A stretch of 64,000 nucleotides of DNA, taken from positions 1 through 64,000 of the forward strand of contig CAKUBN010000006.1 of assembly GCA_934643185.1 (NCBI GenBank), in the 5' to 3' direction. Made by a program: the position numbers and the translations under genes. Of this stretch, positions 50,926 through 59,449 are shown one piece after another. Position 1 is the first letter of the stretch; the number at the start of each line of letters is the position of its first letter. The notes beneath the pieces are model-generated. The model did not search any database. It had not been told where the DNA came from and was given only the letters and a program-made list of their open reading frames with translations. This DNA comes from an uncultured Eubacteriales bacterium (GTDB lineage Bacteria; Bacillota; Clostridia; Oscillospirales; Acutalibacteraceae).

Positions 50926-51183
50926 GTGAGCGAAAGAAACATGAGAAAGACAACTGTCGGCAAGGTCGTCAGCAATAAGATGGATAAGACAATCGTTGTT
51001 GCTGTTGAGGACAGTTACAGACATCCGCTTTACAACAAGATCATCAAGCGTACCGTTAAGAGAAAAGCCCATGACGAAGAGAACGTCTGCGGCATCGGCG
51101 ACAGAGTGCGTATTATGGAAACTCGTCCCCTCTCTAAGGATAAGAGATGGCGCCTGGTTGAGATTATCGAGAAAGCCAAATAA
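50926..51183 (+). CDS. rpsQ: 30S ribosomal protein S17
   Basis: 85 aa, GTG start at 50926 with AGGGAGGA well spaced. MSERNMRKTTVGKVVSNKMDKTIVVAVE and the OB-fold with YHDEE-like KAHDEENVCGIGDRVRIMETRPLSKDKRWR. Confidence 0.97.
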   Translation: MSERNMRKTTVGKVVSNKMDKTIVVAVEDSYRHPLYNKIIKRTVKRKAHDEENVCGIGDRVRIMETRPLSKDKRWRLVEIIEKAK

Positions 51184-51211
51184 TCGGCTTTAGCAGAAGG
51201 AGGAATTTACT

Positions 51212-51580
51212 GTGATTCAGCAGCAGACTTACCTCAAGGTGGCCGACAACACAGGAGCGAAGGAGCTTATGTGCATCCGCGTTCTCGGTGGTACAGGCCG
51301 GAGGTATGCAAATATCGGCGACGTCGTGGTAGCATCTGTTAAAAAAGCAGCACCCGGCGGAGTTGTTAAGAAGGGCGACGTAGTTAAGGCGGTCATCGTA
51401 AGATCCGCATCCGGCGTTCGCCGCGAAGACGGTACCTACATTCGTTTCGACGAAAACGCAGCCGTCATCATCCGTGATGATAAAAACCCCAGAGGCACAC
51501 GTATCTTCGGGCCGGTCGCTCGCGAACTGCGCGACAAGGAATACATGAAGATCCTGTCCCTCGCCCCGGAAGTTCTTTAA
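51212..51580 (+). CDS. rplN: 50S ribosomal protein L14
   Basis: 122 aa, GTG start with AAGGAGG upstream. MIQQQTYLKVADNTGAKELMCIRVLGG and the C-terminal GTRIFGPVARELRDKEYMKILSLAPEVL are standard. In the 50S subunit, at the interface with 16S rRNA; the binding site of RsfS. Confidence 0.98.
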   Translation: MIQQQTYLKVADNTGAKELMCIRVLGGTGRRYANIGDVVVASVKKAAPGGVVKKGDVVKAVIVRSASGVRREDGTYIRFDENAAVIIRDDKNPRGTRIFGPVARELRDKEYMKILSLAPEVL

Positions 51581-51596
51581 TTGGAGGTGTCCTGAA

Positions 51597-51914
51597 ATGA
51601 GTAAAGTTCATGTTAAAACCGGTGACACCGTCGTTATCCTCAGCGGTAAAGACCGCGGCAAGAAGGGCAAGATCATGGCTGTTTCCCCGAAAGAGGGCAA
51701 GGTCATCGTTGAGAATGCCAACATTGTCTCTAAGCACGTAAAACCCCGCAAGATGGGCGAGGCCGGCGGCATCATCAAGGCAGAGTCCGCAATCTACGCC
51801 TGCAAGGTTCAGGTTGTTTGCCCCCGCTGCGGCAAGCCGACCCGTGTCACCCACAAAGTGCTTGAGGATGGCACAAAAGAGCGCATTTGCAAAAAATGCG
51901 GCGAGTCGCTTTAA
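51597..51914 (+). CDS. rplX: 50S ribosomal protein L24
   Basis: 105 aa. KOW motif in KTGDTVVILSGKDRGKKGKIMAVSPKEGKVIVEN. The C-terminal part has two CxxC pairs (CPRCGK and CKKCG), a zinc-binding form seen in many Firmicutes. An assembly initiator near the tunnel exit. Confidence 0.97.
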   Translation: MSKVHVKTGDTVVILSGKDRGKKGKIMAVSPKEGKVIVENANIVSKHVKPRKMGEAGGIIKAESAIYACKVQVVCPRCGKPTRVTHKVLEDGTKERICKKCGESL

Positions 51915-51929
51915 TCTGGAGGGAATAAA

Positions 51930-52469
51930 ATGGCAAGACTGAATGATTTTTACAAAGCAGAGGTTGCACCCGCTCTCATGACGAAGTTCGGCTACAAGAG
52001 CGTTATGCAGATCCCGAAGCTCGATAAAATTGTGATCAATGTCGGCGCCGGCGAGGCAAAAGACAACGCGAAGGTCATCGATTCCATTTCCGGCGACCTC
52101 GCAAAGATCACCGGCCAGAAGCCCATCGTTTGCAGAGCTAAGAAGTCCGTTGCAAACTTTAAGCTCCGTGAAGGCATGCCGATCGGCGTTAAGGTAACGC
52201 TGCGCGGCGACAAGATGTGGGAGTTCATGGACCGCCTGTTCAACATCGCGCTTCCGCGCGTTCGCGACTTCCGCGGCATCAACCCCAACTCTTTCGATGG
52301 CAGAGGCAACTACAGCCTGGGTATCAAAGAGCAGCTCATCTTCCCTGAGATCGAGTACGATAAGATCGACAAGGTCCGCGGCATGGATGTGTGCTTCGTT
52401 ACGACGGCAAATACCGATGAAGAGGGCCGCGAGCTCCTGAAGCTCATGGGCGCTCCGTTTGAAAAGTAA
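51930..52469 (+). CDS. rplE: 50S ribosomal protein L5
   Basis: 179 aa. ARLNDFYKAEVAPALMTKFGYKSVMQIPKLDKIVINVGAGEA and GNYSLGIKEQLIFPEIEYDKIDKVRGMD are standard L5. Binds 5S rRNA in the central protuberance. Confidence 0.98.
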   Translation: MARLNDFYKAEVAPALMTKFGYKSVMQIPKLDKIVINVGAGEAKDNAKVIDSISGDLAKITGQKPIVCRAKKSVANFKLREGMPIGVKVTLRGDKMWEFMDRLFNIALPRVRDFRGINPNSFDGRGNYSLGIKEQLIFPEIEYDKIDKVRGMDVCFVTTANTDEEGRELLKLMGAPFEK

Positions 52470-52481
52470 GGAGGGAATACT

Positions 52482-52667
52482 GTGGCCAAGACTTCAATGA
52501 AACTTAAGCAGCAGAGAGAGCAGAAGTTCTCTACGCGCGAATATAACAGATGCAAGATCTGTGGCAGGCCGCATGCCTACCTTCGTAAGTTCGGCATCTG
52601 CCGTATCTGCTTCCGTGAGCTGGCTTATAAGGGCCAGATCCCGGGTGTTAAGAAAGCAAGCTGGTAA
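52482..52667 (+). CDS. rpsN: 30S ribosomal protein S14, zinc (C+) type
   Basis: 61 aa, GTG start with AGGAGGG. Zinc ligands C24/C27 and C40/C43 in RCKICGRPHAYLRKFGICRICF mark the short C+ form. It ends GQIPGVKKASW as expected. Also called rpsZ. Confidence 0.97.
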   Translation: MAKTSMKLKQQREQKFSTREYNRCKICGRPHAYLRKFGICRICFRELAYKGQIPGVKKASW

Positions 52668-52692
52668 AAGCTTTATAGGAGGTTAATAAATC

Positions 52693-53091
52693 ATGCAGAT
52701 TACAGATACAATCGCTGACCTGCTTACCCGTATCCGCAACGCTCAGTCTGCGAAGCATGACACTGTTGACATCCCTGCTTCTAACATGAAGAAGGCTATT
52801 TGCCAGATTCTTGTTGACGAAGGTTATGTCAAGAGCTTTACGGTTACCGAGGACGGCAAACAGGGCGTCATCACCGTAACACTGAAGTATGTTGAAGGCG
52901 GCGTACCGGCAATTAAGGGCCTCAAGAGAGTCTCCAAGCCGGGTCTCCGCATTTATTCCAACGCAGCAGAGCTGCCGAAGGTCATGAAGGGCCTCGGCAC
53001 CGCCATCATCTCCACCTCTAAGGGCGTTATGACCGACCGCGAGGCAAGAAAGATGAACATCGGCGGCGAAGTTCTCGCGTTCATTTGGTAA
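52693..53091 (+). CDS. rpsH: 30S ribosomal protein S8
   Basis: 132 aa. MQITDTIADLLTRIRNAQSAKHDTVDIPASNMK start and the C-terminal STSKGVMTDREARKMNIGGEVLAFIW. A primary 16S binder; in E. coli it represses the spc operon. Confidence 0.98.
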   Translation: MQITDTIADLLTRIRNAQSAKHDTVDIPASNMKKAICQILVDEGYVKSFTVTEDGKQGVITVTLKYVEGGVPAIKGLKRVSKPGLRIYSNAAELPKVMKGLGTAIISTSKGVMTDREARKMNIGGEVLAFIW

Positions 53092-53109
53092 TCAGGGAGG
53101 TGCAATAAC

Positions 53110-53652
53110 ATGTCCAGAATTGGAAGAAAACCGATAAATATTCCCGCAGGCGTCGAAGTTAAGGTAGACGGCAGCTGCGTAACGGTCAAGGGCCCGAAGG
53201 GCACACTGACTCAGAAGTTCCAGCCGAGCATGACCATCGCTGTGGAGGGCGCTGAGATTGTTGTTACACGTCCGAACGACGACAAAGAGAACCGTTCTCT
53301 GCACGGCCTCACCCGTACCCTTATCCACAACATGATCGTGGGTGTAACGGAAGGCTTTAAGAAAGAGCTCGAAGTCAACGGTGTTGGCTACCGTGTTCAG
53401 AAGCAGGGCACGAACCTGGTTATGAACCTCGGTTTCTCGCATCAGGTCATCGTTCCGGAAACGGACGAGATCAAGATCGACGTTCCGGCTCCGAACAAGA
53501 TCATCATCAATGGTATCGACAAGCAGAAGGTCGGCCAGTTCGCAGCGGAAGTCCGCGAGAAGAGACCGCCGGAGCCGTATAAGGGCAAGGGCATCAAGTA
53601 CATTGATGAAGTTGTTCGCCGCAAGGAAGGCAAGACCGGTAAGGGTAAATAA
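53110..53652 (+). CDS. rplF: 50S ribosomal protein L6
   Basis: 180 aa. MSRIGRKPINIPAGVEVKVDG start and conserved end EVREKRPPEPYKGKGIKYIDEVVRRKEGKTGKGK. Near the factor-binding centre of the 50S subunit. Confidence 0.98.
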   Translation: MSRIGRKPINIPAGVEVKVDGSCVTVKGPKGTLTQKFQPSMTIAVEGAEIVVTRPNDDKENRSLHGLTRTLIHNMIVGVTEGFKKELEVNGVGYRVQKQGTNLVMNLGFSHQVIVPETDEIKIDVPAPNKIIINGIDKQKVGQFAAEVREKRPPEPYKGKGIKYIDEVVRRKEGKTGKGK

Positions 53653-53673
53653 TAGGTTAGGAGTGAGATAAAA

Positions 53674-54033
53674 ATGGTTAGTAAGGCAGATAAGAACGTA
53701 GCCAGACTGCGCCGCCACAAGAGAGTTCGCGGCAAGATCAGCGGCACACCGGAAAGACCGCGCCTCGATGTTTTCCGCTCCAATATGCATATTTACGCTC
53801 AGATCATCGATGATGTGAACGGTGTTACACTGTGCGCAGCATCCACGGTTGAGAAGGCGTTTACCGGCAACGGCGGAAACAAAGAAGCAGCACACGCAGT
53901 AGGCAAGCTGATCGCAGAAAGAGCAGCAGAAAAGGGTATCACCAATGTGGTTTTTGACCGCGGCGGTTATATCTTCCACGGCCGCGTCAAAGAGCTGGCC
54001 GACGGCGCCCGCGAGGGCGGCCTCAACTTCTAA
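53674..54033 (+). CDS. rplR: 50S ribosomal protein L18
   Basis: 119 aa. RLRRHKRVRGKISGTPERPRLDVFRSNMHIYAQIIDDV and FDRGGYIFHGRVKELADGAREGGLNF are standard L18. Binds 5S rRNA with L5. Confidence 0.98.
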   Translation: MVSKADKNVARLRRHKRVRGKISGTPERPRLDVFRSNMHIYAQIIDDVNGVTLCAASTVEKAFTGNGGNKEAAHAVGKLIAERAAEKGITNVVFDRGGYIFHGRVKELADGAREGGLNF

Positions 54034-54050
54034 GAAGGAGGAATATTGTT

Positions 54051-54551
54051 TTGGCTATGAAAATTGACGCATCCACACTCGATCTGAAGGAGCGCGTAGT
54101 TGCTATCAACCGCGTTTCCAAGACCGTTAAAGGCGGCCGTATCTTTAAGTTTGCCGCTCTTGTTGTTGTCGGTGACGGCAACGGCATCGTAGGCTTTGGC
54201 ATCGGTAAGTCCGGCGAAGTTCCGGACGCGATCCGCAAGGGCATTGAAGACGCAAAGAAGAACCTGCAGAAGGTTGCTCTGCGCGGCTCCACCATCCCGC
54301 ACGAGATCATCGGCGAATTCGGCGCAGGCCGTGTTCTCCTGAAGCCGGCTGCCCCCGGTACCGGCGTTATCGCCGGCGGCCCGGTCCGTGCTGTTGTTGA
54401 AAGCATCGGCATTAAGGACATCCGTACAAAGGCACTGCGTTCCAACAACCCGTGCAACGTTGTACGTGCAACCCTCGCTGGTCTCTCCGAGCTGAGAACC
54501 GCAGAAGAGGTTGCAGCAATCCGCGGCAAGTCCGTAAGTGAAATTCTATAA
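54051..54551 (+). CDS. rpsE: 30S ribosomal protein S5
   Basis: 166 aa. I use the TTG at 54051 because AAGGAGG (54035-54041) is spaced 9 nt from it; ATG 54057 is 15 nt away. RVVAINRVSKTVKGGRIFKFAALVVVGDGNGIVGFGIGKSGEVPDAI is the double-stranded-RNA-binding domain, followed by the S5 C-terminal domain. Helps decoding fidelity. Confidence 0.97.
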   Translation: MAMKIDASTLDLKERVVAINRVSKTVKGGRIFKFAALVVVGDGNGIVGFGIGKSGEVPDAIRKGIEDAKKNLQKVALRGSTIPHEIIGEFGAGRVLLKPAAPGTGVIAGGPVRAVVESIGIKDIRTKALRSNNPCNVVRATLAGLSELRTAEEVAAIRGKSVSEIL

Positions 54552-54564
54552 GGAGGTTTGCAAT

Positions 54565-54744
54565 ATGGCAGACGTAAAGATTACGTTGAAGAAGAGCCTC
54601 ATCGGCTGCAAAAAGCCCCAGATTGCAACCGCCGAGGCGCTCGGCCTGCATAAGGTCGGCGATACAACCACTCAGCCCGATAATGCACAGACAGAGGGCA
54701 AAATCAAGAAGATCATTCATTTGGTCGAGGTTATCAAAGGCTAA
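54565..54744 (+). CDS. rpmD: 50S ribosomal protein L30
   Basis: 59 aa from ATG 54565, with AAGGAGG upstream. MADVKITLKKSLIGCKKPQIATAEALGLHKVGDTTTQPD is a standard L30. Small ferredoxin-like fold. Confidence 0.96.
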   Translation: MADVKITLKKSLIGCKKPQIATAEALGLHKVGDTTTQPDNAQTEGKIKKIIHLVEVIKG

Positions 54745-54758
54745 GGAGGTGTGTTTGA

Positions 54759-55199
54759 ATGAAGCTCAATGAACTCAGAGCTACCCCGGGCGCAATGCAG
54801 GACGCAAAGCGCATCGGCAGAGGTCATGGCTCCGGCAACGGTAAAACAGCCGGTAAGGGCCACAAAGGTCAGAAGGCAAGAGCGGGCCACGGTTTCCGCC
54901 CCGGTTTTGAAGGCGGTCAGATGCCGCTGCAGAGAAGAATCCCGAAGAGAGGTTTCAACAATATCTTCGCTAAGGAGATCATTGCGATCAACCTGAACGC
55001 CCTCAACGCCTTTGAAGACGGCGCAGTCGTCGATCAGGCAGCACTCGTTGAAGCAGGCATCATCAAGTCTGCATGCGACGGTGTTAAGGTTCTTTCCAAT
55101 GGCGCGCTGACCAAAAAGGTTACCGTTAAGGCTAACGCTTTCTCCGAAGCAGCCAAGGCGAAAATTGAGGCTGCAGGTGGGAAGGCCGAGGTGATCTAA
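54759..55199 (+). CDS. rplO: 50S ribosomal protein L15
   Basis: 146 aa. MKLNELRATPGAMQDAKRIGRGHGSGNGKTAGKGHKGQKARAG is the Gly/Lys-rich extension that threads into 23S rRNA. The stop is directly followed by the secY GTG start. Confidence 0.98.
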   Translation: MKLNELRATPGAMQDAKRIGRGHGSGNGKTAGKGHKGQKARAGHGFRPGFEGGQMPLQRRIPKRGFNNIFAKEIIAINLNALNAFEDGAVVDQAALVEAGIIKSACDGVKVLSNGALTKKVTVKANAFSEAAKAKIEAAGGKAEVI

Positions 55200-56507
55200 G
55201 TGTTTAATACACTCAAAAACGCTTGGAGGATCCCGGATCTCCGTAAGAAACTCCTGTATACGCTTTTGATCATCATTGCTTTCCGTTTCGGCTCTGTTGT
55301 GCCGGTACCGTTCCTGAACGTTTCCGCGCTCAACACGCTGATGGCAAGCGCCAATGAAACTGCACTGGGTTATATCAATATGTTAACGGGCGGCGCGTTC
55401 GCAAATGCAACGCTGTTTGCAATGGGTATCACCCCGTACATCAACTCTTCCATCATCATTCAGCTCCTCACGGTGGCTATCCCCGCGTTGGAGCGCATGG
55501 CGAAGGAAGGCGAAGAAGGCAGAAAGAAAATTGCTGCCATCACGAGATACACCACGGTGGGTCTCGGCCTCATTCAGGGTACCGCTTATTATTTCTATCT
55601 GAGAAATAACAACATCACCCTGTACAATGAAGGTTTCTCCGCAGTATTCACTGCGATCATTATTGTTCTCACGTTCACCGCCGGCACGGCGCTGATCATG
55701 TGGATGGGTGAGCAGATCAACCAGAAGGGCGTAGGCAACGGCATCTCCATCATCTTGTTTGCCGGCATCGTCGCACGTCTTCCGGTTACGATGGGTCAGG
55801 TCTGGAGCTACTTCTCGGCTGCAATGCAGTCCCCGGAGAGCTACGGCAAGTACTTCGTCTTTGCACCGCTGTTCATCATCCTTTTCCTCGCGGTCATTTG
55901 GGTCATCGTTTTCATGAACGATTCCGAGCGCCGCATCCCGGTGCAGTATGCTAAGAAGGTCGTTGGCAGAAAGGTCTACGGCGGTCAGAGCACGTTCCTG
56001 CCGATCAAAGTGACCATGAGCGGCGTTATGCCGGTCATCTTCGCGTCTGCGATCCTCTCCATTCCGAGCACCATTCGTCTCTTTGTCGGCGAACCGACCG
56101 GCTTCTGGAAGGGCTTCTTCAATGCCTTCTCCTCCACAGGTTGGCTGTACAGTGTTCTGTACCTGCTGCTCATCGTTGTGTTTGCTTACTTCTACATGAC
56201 GATCCAGTACAACCCGATTGAAATGGCGAACAACCTCCGCACCAATAACGGTACGATCCCCGGCATCCGTCCGGGCCGTCCGACGGCGGAGTTCATCAGC
56301 AAGATCCTTTCCAAGATAACGCTCATCGGCGCGATTTTCCTCGCGTTCGTTGCGATCCTGCCGATCCTTTACAGCAACCTCACCGGCATGTATGGCCTTT
56401 CCATGGGCGGCACGTCCGTCATCATCATGGTCGGCGTTGCGCTGGAGACTGTAAAGCAGATCGAATCTCAGATGATGATGCGTCACTACAAGGGCTTCCT
56501 TGATTAA
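55200..56507 (+). CDS. secY: Protein translocase subunit SecY
   Basis: 435 aa, GTG start directly after the rplO stop; the ribosome binding site GAGGTGA lies in the end of rplO. Ten membrane helices expected. RIPDLRKKLLYTLLIIIAFRFGSVVPVPFLN, TPYINSSIIIQLLTVAIPALERMAKEGEEGRKKI and RSTFLPIK-type cytoplasmic loop GGQSTFLPIKVTMSGVMPVIFASA are conserved. Forms the SecYEG channel used by SecA and ribosomes. It is in the usual place between rplO and adk. Confidence 0.98.
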   Translation: MFNTLKNAWRIPDLRKKLLYTLLIIIAFRFGSVVPVPFLNVSALNTLMASANETALGYINMLTGGAFANATLFAMGITPYINSSIIIQLLTVAIPALERMAKEGEEGRKKIAAITRYTTVGLGLIQGTAYYFYLRNNNITLYNEGFSAVFTAIIIVLTFTAGTALIMWMGEQINQKGVGNGISIILFAGIVARLPVTMGQVWSYFSAAMQSPESYGKYFVFAPLFIILFLAVIWVIVFMNDSERRIPVQYAKKVVGRKVYGGQSTFLPIKVTMSGVMPVIFASAILSIPSTIRLFVGEPTGFWKGFFNAFSSTGWLYSVLYLLLIVVFAYFYMTIQYNPIEMANNLRTNNGTIPGIRPGRPTAEFISKILSKITLIGAIFLAFVAILPILYSNLTGMYGLSMGGTSVIIMVGVALETVKQIESQMMMRHYKGFLD

Positions 56508-56545
56508 GCCCCCGGGCGCATAAGATACGAAAGGAGTCATGAACA

Positions 56546-57178
56546 ATGAAGCTGATCCTTTTAGGTGCACCGGGTGCCGGTAAAGGCACCCAGGCAGAAG
56601 TTATCTGCAAACATCTCGGAATACCCGCCATTTCTACGGGCAATATTCTGAGAGAGGCGCTGAAAAGCGGCACGGAAATGGGCCTCAAGGCGAAAGCCTT
56701 TATGGACGCCGGCCAGCTTGTCCCGGATGAGATCGTCATCGGTATCATCAAGGACCGCCTGGCAGAGGAAGACTGCAAAAACGGTTTTATCCTCGACGGT
56801 TTCCCGAGAACCATTCCGCAGGCCGAGGCTCTGGACGCTTCCGGCGTTGTGATCGATCGGGTCATCGATATCGAAGTGCCCGACGAGAAGATCGTCACGA
56901 GAATGTCCGGACGCCGTGTCTGCGAAAAGTGCGGCTCTTCCTACCACCTGCTTTACAAAAAGCCGGCAGTGGAAGGCGTCTGCACGAACTGCGGCGGCAC
57001 CCTTGTTCAGCGCAAGGATGACCACCCGGATACCGTTAAGGACCGTCTGCGCGTCTATCACGAGCAGACCGAGCCCTTAAAGGAATACTACGAGAAGCAG
57101 GGCAAGCTGCACATCGTAGAAGGTCAGGAGGAGGTCGCCGATACGACCGCCCTCACACTCAAAGCATTAGAGGCGTAA
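56546..57178 (+). CDS. adk: Adenylate kinase, zinc-binding LID
   Basis: 210 aa. P-loop GAPGAGKGTQ (7-16), and DGFPRTIPQAEAL in the core. The long LID domain has a Cys4 zinc site (C126, C129, C146, C149), as in Gram-positive enzymes. Interconverts AMP + ATP and 2 ADP. Its stop is 2 nt before the map start. Confidence 0.98.
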   Translation: MKLILLGAPGAGKGTQAEVICKHLGIPAISTGNILREALKSGTEMGLKAKAFMDAGQLVPDEIVIGIIKDRLAEEDCKNGFILDGFPRTIPQAEALDASGVVIDRVIDIEVPDEKIVTRMSGRRVCEKCGSSYHLLYKKPAVEGVCTNCGGTLVQRKDDHPDTVKDRLRVYHEQTEPLKEYYEKQGKLHIVEGQEEVADTTALTLKALEA

Positions 57179-57180
57179 GC

Positions 57181-57933
57181 ATGATTAACCTGAAAACGAC
57201 CCGTGAACTGCGTTATATGCGTGACGCGGGAAAGATTTCGCAGGAAGCATTGCTGAAGGCCGGTGAAGCGGTCCGTCCGGGTGTTTCAACACTCGAACTG
57301 GACAAGATCGTCAGAAGAACAATCGAGAAGGCGGGCGCCGTGCCCAGCTTTCTCGGTTATGGCGGTTTTCCGGCGAGCGCCTGCATTTCGGTAAATAATG
57401 TGGTTATCCACGGCATACCTTCAGCACACGAAATTCTCAAAGAGGGCGACATCGTCTCCATTGACGTTGGCGCAATCTATGAGGGATTCAACGGAGACAA
57501 CGCATGGACCTTCCCGTGCGGCAAGGTTTCCGAAGAAGCACAGAAGCTGATGGATGCGACCCGAGAGAGCCTGTTCCTTGCGATTGAAAAGGCTGTGCCG
57601 GGCAACCGCATCGGCGATATCGGCTCCGCAGTGCAGCAGTATGTCGAAGCTCGCAATTACTCGGTGGTACGGGAATTTGTCGGCCACGGCGTAGGTGCGA
57701 AGCTGCATGAAGACCCCAGTGTTCCAAATTACGGCACCCCCGGCAGGGGTGTACGCCTGTTACCGGGCATGACGATCGCGATCGAGCCCATGGTCACGCA
57801 GGGCAGCTGCGAGGTTAAAATTCTCAAAGACGGCTGGACCACCGTGACGAAGGACGGCAAGCTTGCCGCCCACTTTGAACACAGTATAGCCATTACACCC
57901 GACGGCCCTGTGATTCTCACATCGCTGGATTGA
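57181..57933 (+). CDS. map: Methionine aminopeptidase, type I
   Basis: 250 aa. Removes N-terminal Met from new proteins. Di-metal ligands are seen in SIDVGAIYEGFNGDNAWTF (two Asp), FVGHGVGAKLHEDP (His), IEPMVTQG (Glu) and EHSIAITPDG (Glu). No N-terminal zinc-finger extension, so the short type Ia form. Confidence 0.98.
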   Translation: MINLKTTRELRYMRDAGKISQEALLKAGEAVRPGVSTLELDKIVRRTIEKAGAVPSFLGYGGFPASACISVNNVVIHGIPSAHEILKEGDIVSIDVGAIYEGFNGDNAWTFPCGKVSEEAQKLMDATRESLFLAIEKAVPGNRIGDIGSAVQQYVEARNYSVVREFVGHGVGAKLHEDPSVPNYGTPGRGVRLLPGMTIAIEPMVTQGSCEVKILKDGWTTVTKDGKLAAHFEHSIAITPDGPVILTSLD

Positions 57934-57941
57934 GGTGTCAG

Positions 57942-58190
57942 ATGGACTGTGTACGCGGACAGATTATGCGGTCGCTTAAAGGTCATGATAAAGGCGATTT
58001 TCAGGTGGTGCTGAAAACGGACGGCGCGTATGCCTACATGGCAGACGGTAAACGCCGCAGAATGGAAGCACCGAAAAAGAAAAAGCTGATGCATTTAGCC
58101 CCGACGGCGACGGTGCTCAGCGAAGAGAGCCTTTCGACCAATCGACAAATACGCACGGCGCTCACAGCATACAGAGCGCACACAACGTAA
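57942..58190 (+). CDS. KOW-domain RNA-binding protein (L14e-like)
   Basis: 82 aa from ATG 57942, with GAGGTG 4-5 nt upstream, in the end of map; a TTG at 57930 is possible. MDCVRGQIMRSLKGHDKGDFQVVLKTDGAYAYMADGKRRRMEAPKKKKLMHL resembles the KOW / L14e-L6e-L27e-like proteins found between map and infA in many clostridia. Role unknown; the position in the ribosomal cluster suggests RNA or ribosome binding. Confidence 0.8.
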   Translation: MDCVRGQIMRSLKGHDKGDFQVVLKTDGAYAYMADGKRRRMEAPKKKKLMHLAPTATVLSEESLSTNRQIRTALTAYRAHTT

Positions 58191-58220
58191 CATTTAAATG
58201 TAAGGATTGGTGAGACAAGA

Positions 58221-58439
58221 ATGTCAAAGCAGGACGTAATTGAAGTAGAAGGAATCGTAAAGGAAGCTCTGCCGAACGCGACGTTCCAGGTAGAGATCCC
58301 GGGCGGGCATATGATCCTGGCTCACATCTCCGGCAAGCTGCGCATGAATTTCATCCGCATCCTTCCGGGCGATAAGGTCACACTGGAAATGAGCCCGTAC
58401 GATCTGACAAAGGGACGCATTACGTGGCGTTCCAAGTAA
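58221..58439 (+). CDS. infA: Translation initiation factor IF-1
   Basis: 72 aa, exactly the usual length. MSKQDVIEVEGIVKEALPNATFQVEIPGGHMILAHISGKLRMNFIRILPGDKVTLEMSPYDLTKGRITWRSK-type OB-fold protein. Binds the 30S A site during initiation. It lies upstream of rpmJ-rpsM as usual. Confidence 0.97.
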   Translation: MSKQDVIEVEGIVKEALPNATFQVEIPGGHMILAHISGKLRMNFIRILPGDKVTLEMSPYDLTKGRITWRSK

Positions 58440-58486
58440 GATAAAATAGATTTGAAGACCCCACAACGCATAAGGAGGGCACACAA

Positions 58487-58600
58487 ATGAAAGTCAGACC
58501 TTCTGTTAAGAAGATGTGTGAAAAATGCAAGATCATCAAGCGCAAGGGTAAAGTCATGGTCATCTGTGAAAACCCGAAGCACAAGCAGCGCCAGGGCTGA
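58487..58600 (+). CDS. rpmJ: 50S ribosomal protein L36, zinc (C+) type
   Basis: 37 aa, MKVRPSVKKMCEKCKIIKRK..., with zinc ligands C11, C14, C27 and H32. AAGGAGG lies 8-9 nt upstream of ATG 58487. Between infA and rpsM as in most Firmicutes. Confidence 0.97.
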   Translation: MKVRPSVKKMCEKCKIIKRKGKVMVICENPKHKQRQG

Positions 58601-58632
58601 GGCTCTGAAATATTTATGGAGGTGCAATAAGC

Positions 58633-59001
58633 ATGGCTCGTATTGCTGGTATTGATTTACCCAGAGACAAAAGAATCGAGATTGCTCTTACCTACATCTT
58701 CGGCATCGGCCGCAAGACAGCGTCGGACATCTGCGCTGCTACGGGCGTTGATCCGGACATCCGCGTAAGAGATCTTTCTGAAGATGACGCTACAAAGTTG
58801 AGAGAATATATCGACCACCACTACACCGTTGAGGGCGACCTCCGCCGTAATGTTGCGTTCGATATCAAGAGACTCGTTGAAATCGGCTGCTACCGCGGTG
58901 TCCGTCACCGCAAGGGCCTGCCGGTAAGAGGCCAGCGCTCTAAGACCAACGCAAGAACGCGCAAGGGTCCGAGAAAGACCATGGCCAACAAGAAGAAGTA
59001 A
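58633..59001 (+). CDS. rpsM: 30S ribosomal protein S13
   Basis: 122 aa. MARIAGIDLPRDKRIEIALTYIFGIG and RGVRHRKGLPVRGQRSKTNARTRKGPRKTMANKKK are standard S13. In the 30S head, contacting the P-site tRNA and L5. Confidence 0.98.
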   Translation: MARIAGIDLPRDKRIEIALTYIFGIGRKTASDICAATGVDPDIRVRDLSEDDATKLREYIDHHYTVEGDLRRNVAFDIKRLVEIGCYRGVRHRKGLPVRGQRSKTNARTRKGPRKTMANKKK

Positions 59002-59017
59002 TCGGGAGGGATTTTAA

Positions 59018-59428
59018 ATGGCAGCTACAAAAGGCGGAAAGAAAGCAGTAACCGCAGTCCGCAGACGCCGTGAGCGCAAGAATATTGAGCGTGGCGCTGC
59101 ACATATCCAGTCCACCTTCAACAACACGATCGTAACCATCACTGATACGCAGGGCAATGCGGTATCCTGGGCAAGCGCCGGCGAGCTCGGTTTCCGTGGT
59201 TCCAGAAAGTCCACGCCGTTCGCAGCACAGACCGCTGCGGAGACCGCGGCTAAGATTGCTATGGAGCATGGCATGAAGAGCGTAGAAGTCTATGTTAAGG
59301 GCCCGGGCGCAGGCCGTGAAGCCGCTATCCGTGCACTGCAGTCGGCAGGTCTTGAGGTCAGCATGATCAAAGACGTAACGCCGATCCCGCACAACGGATG
59401 CCGCCCGCCGAAGAGAAGACGCGTATAA
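59018..59428 (+). CDS. rpsK: 30S ribosomal protein S11
   Basis: 136 aa. A basic start (KGGKKAVTAVRRRRERKN), then GAAHIQSTFNNTIVTITDTQGNAVSWASAGELGFRGSRKSTPFAAQ and the end RPPKRRRV. Platform protein near the mRNA exit. Confidence 0.98.
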   Translation: MAATKGGKKAVTAVRRRRERKNIERGAAHIQSTFNNTIVTITDTQGNAVSWASAGELGFRGSRKSTPFAAQTAAETAAKIAMEHGMKSVEVYVKGPGAGREAAIRALQSAGLEVSMIKDVTPIPHNGCRPPKRRRV

Positions 59429-59449
59429 CAGATTAGGAGGTTACAGAAT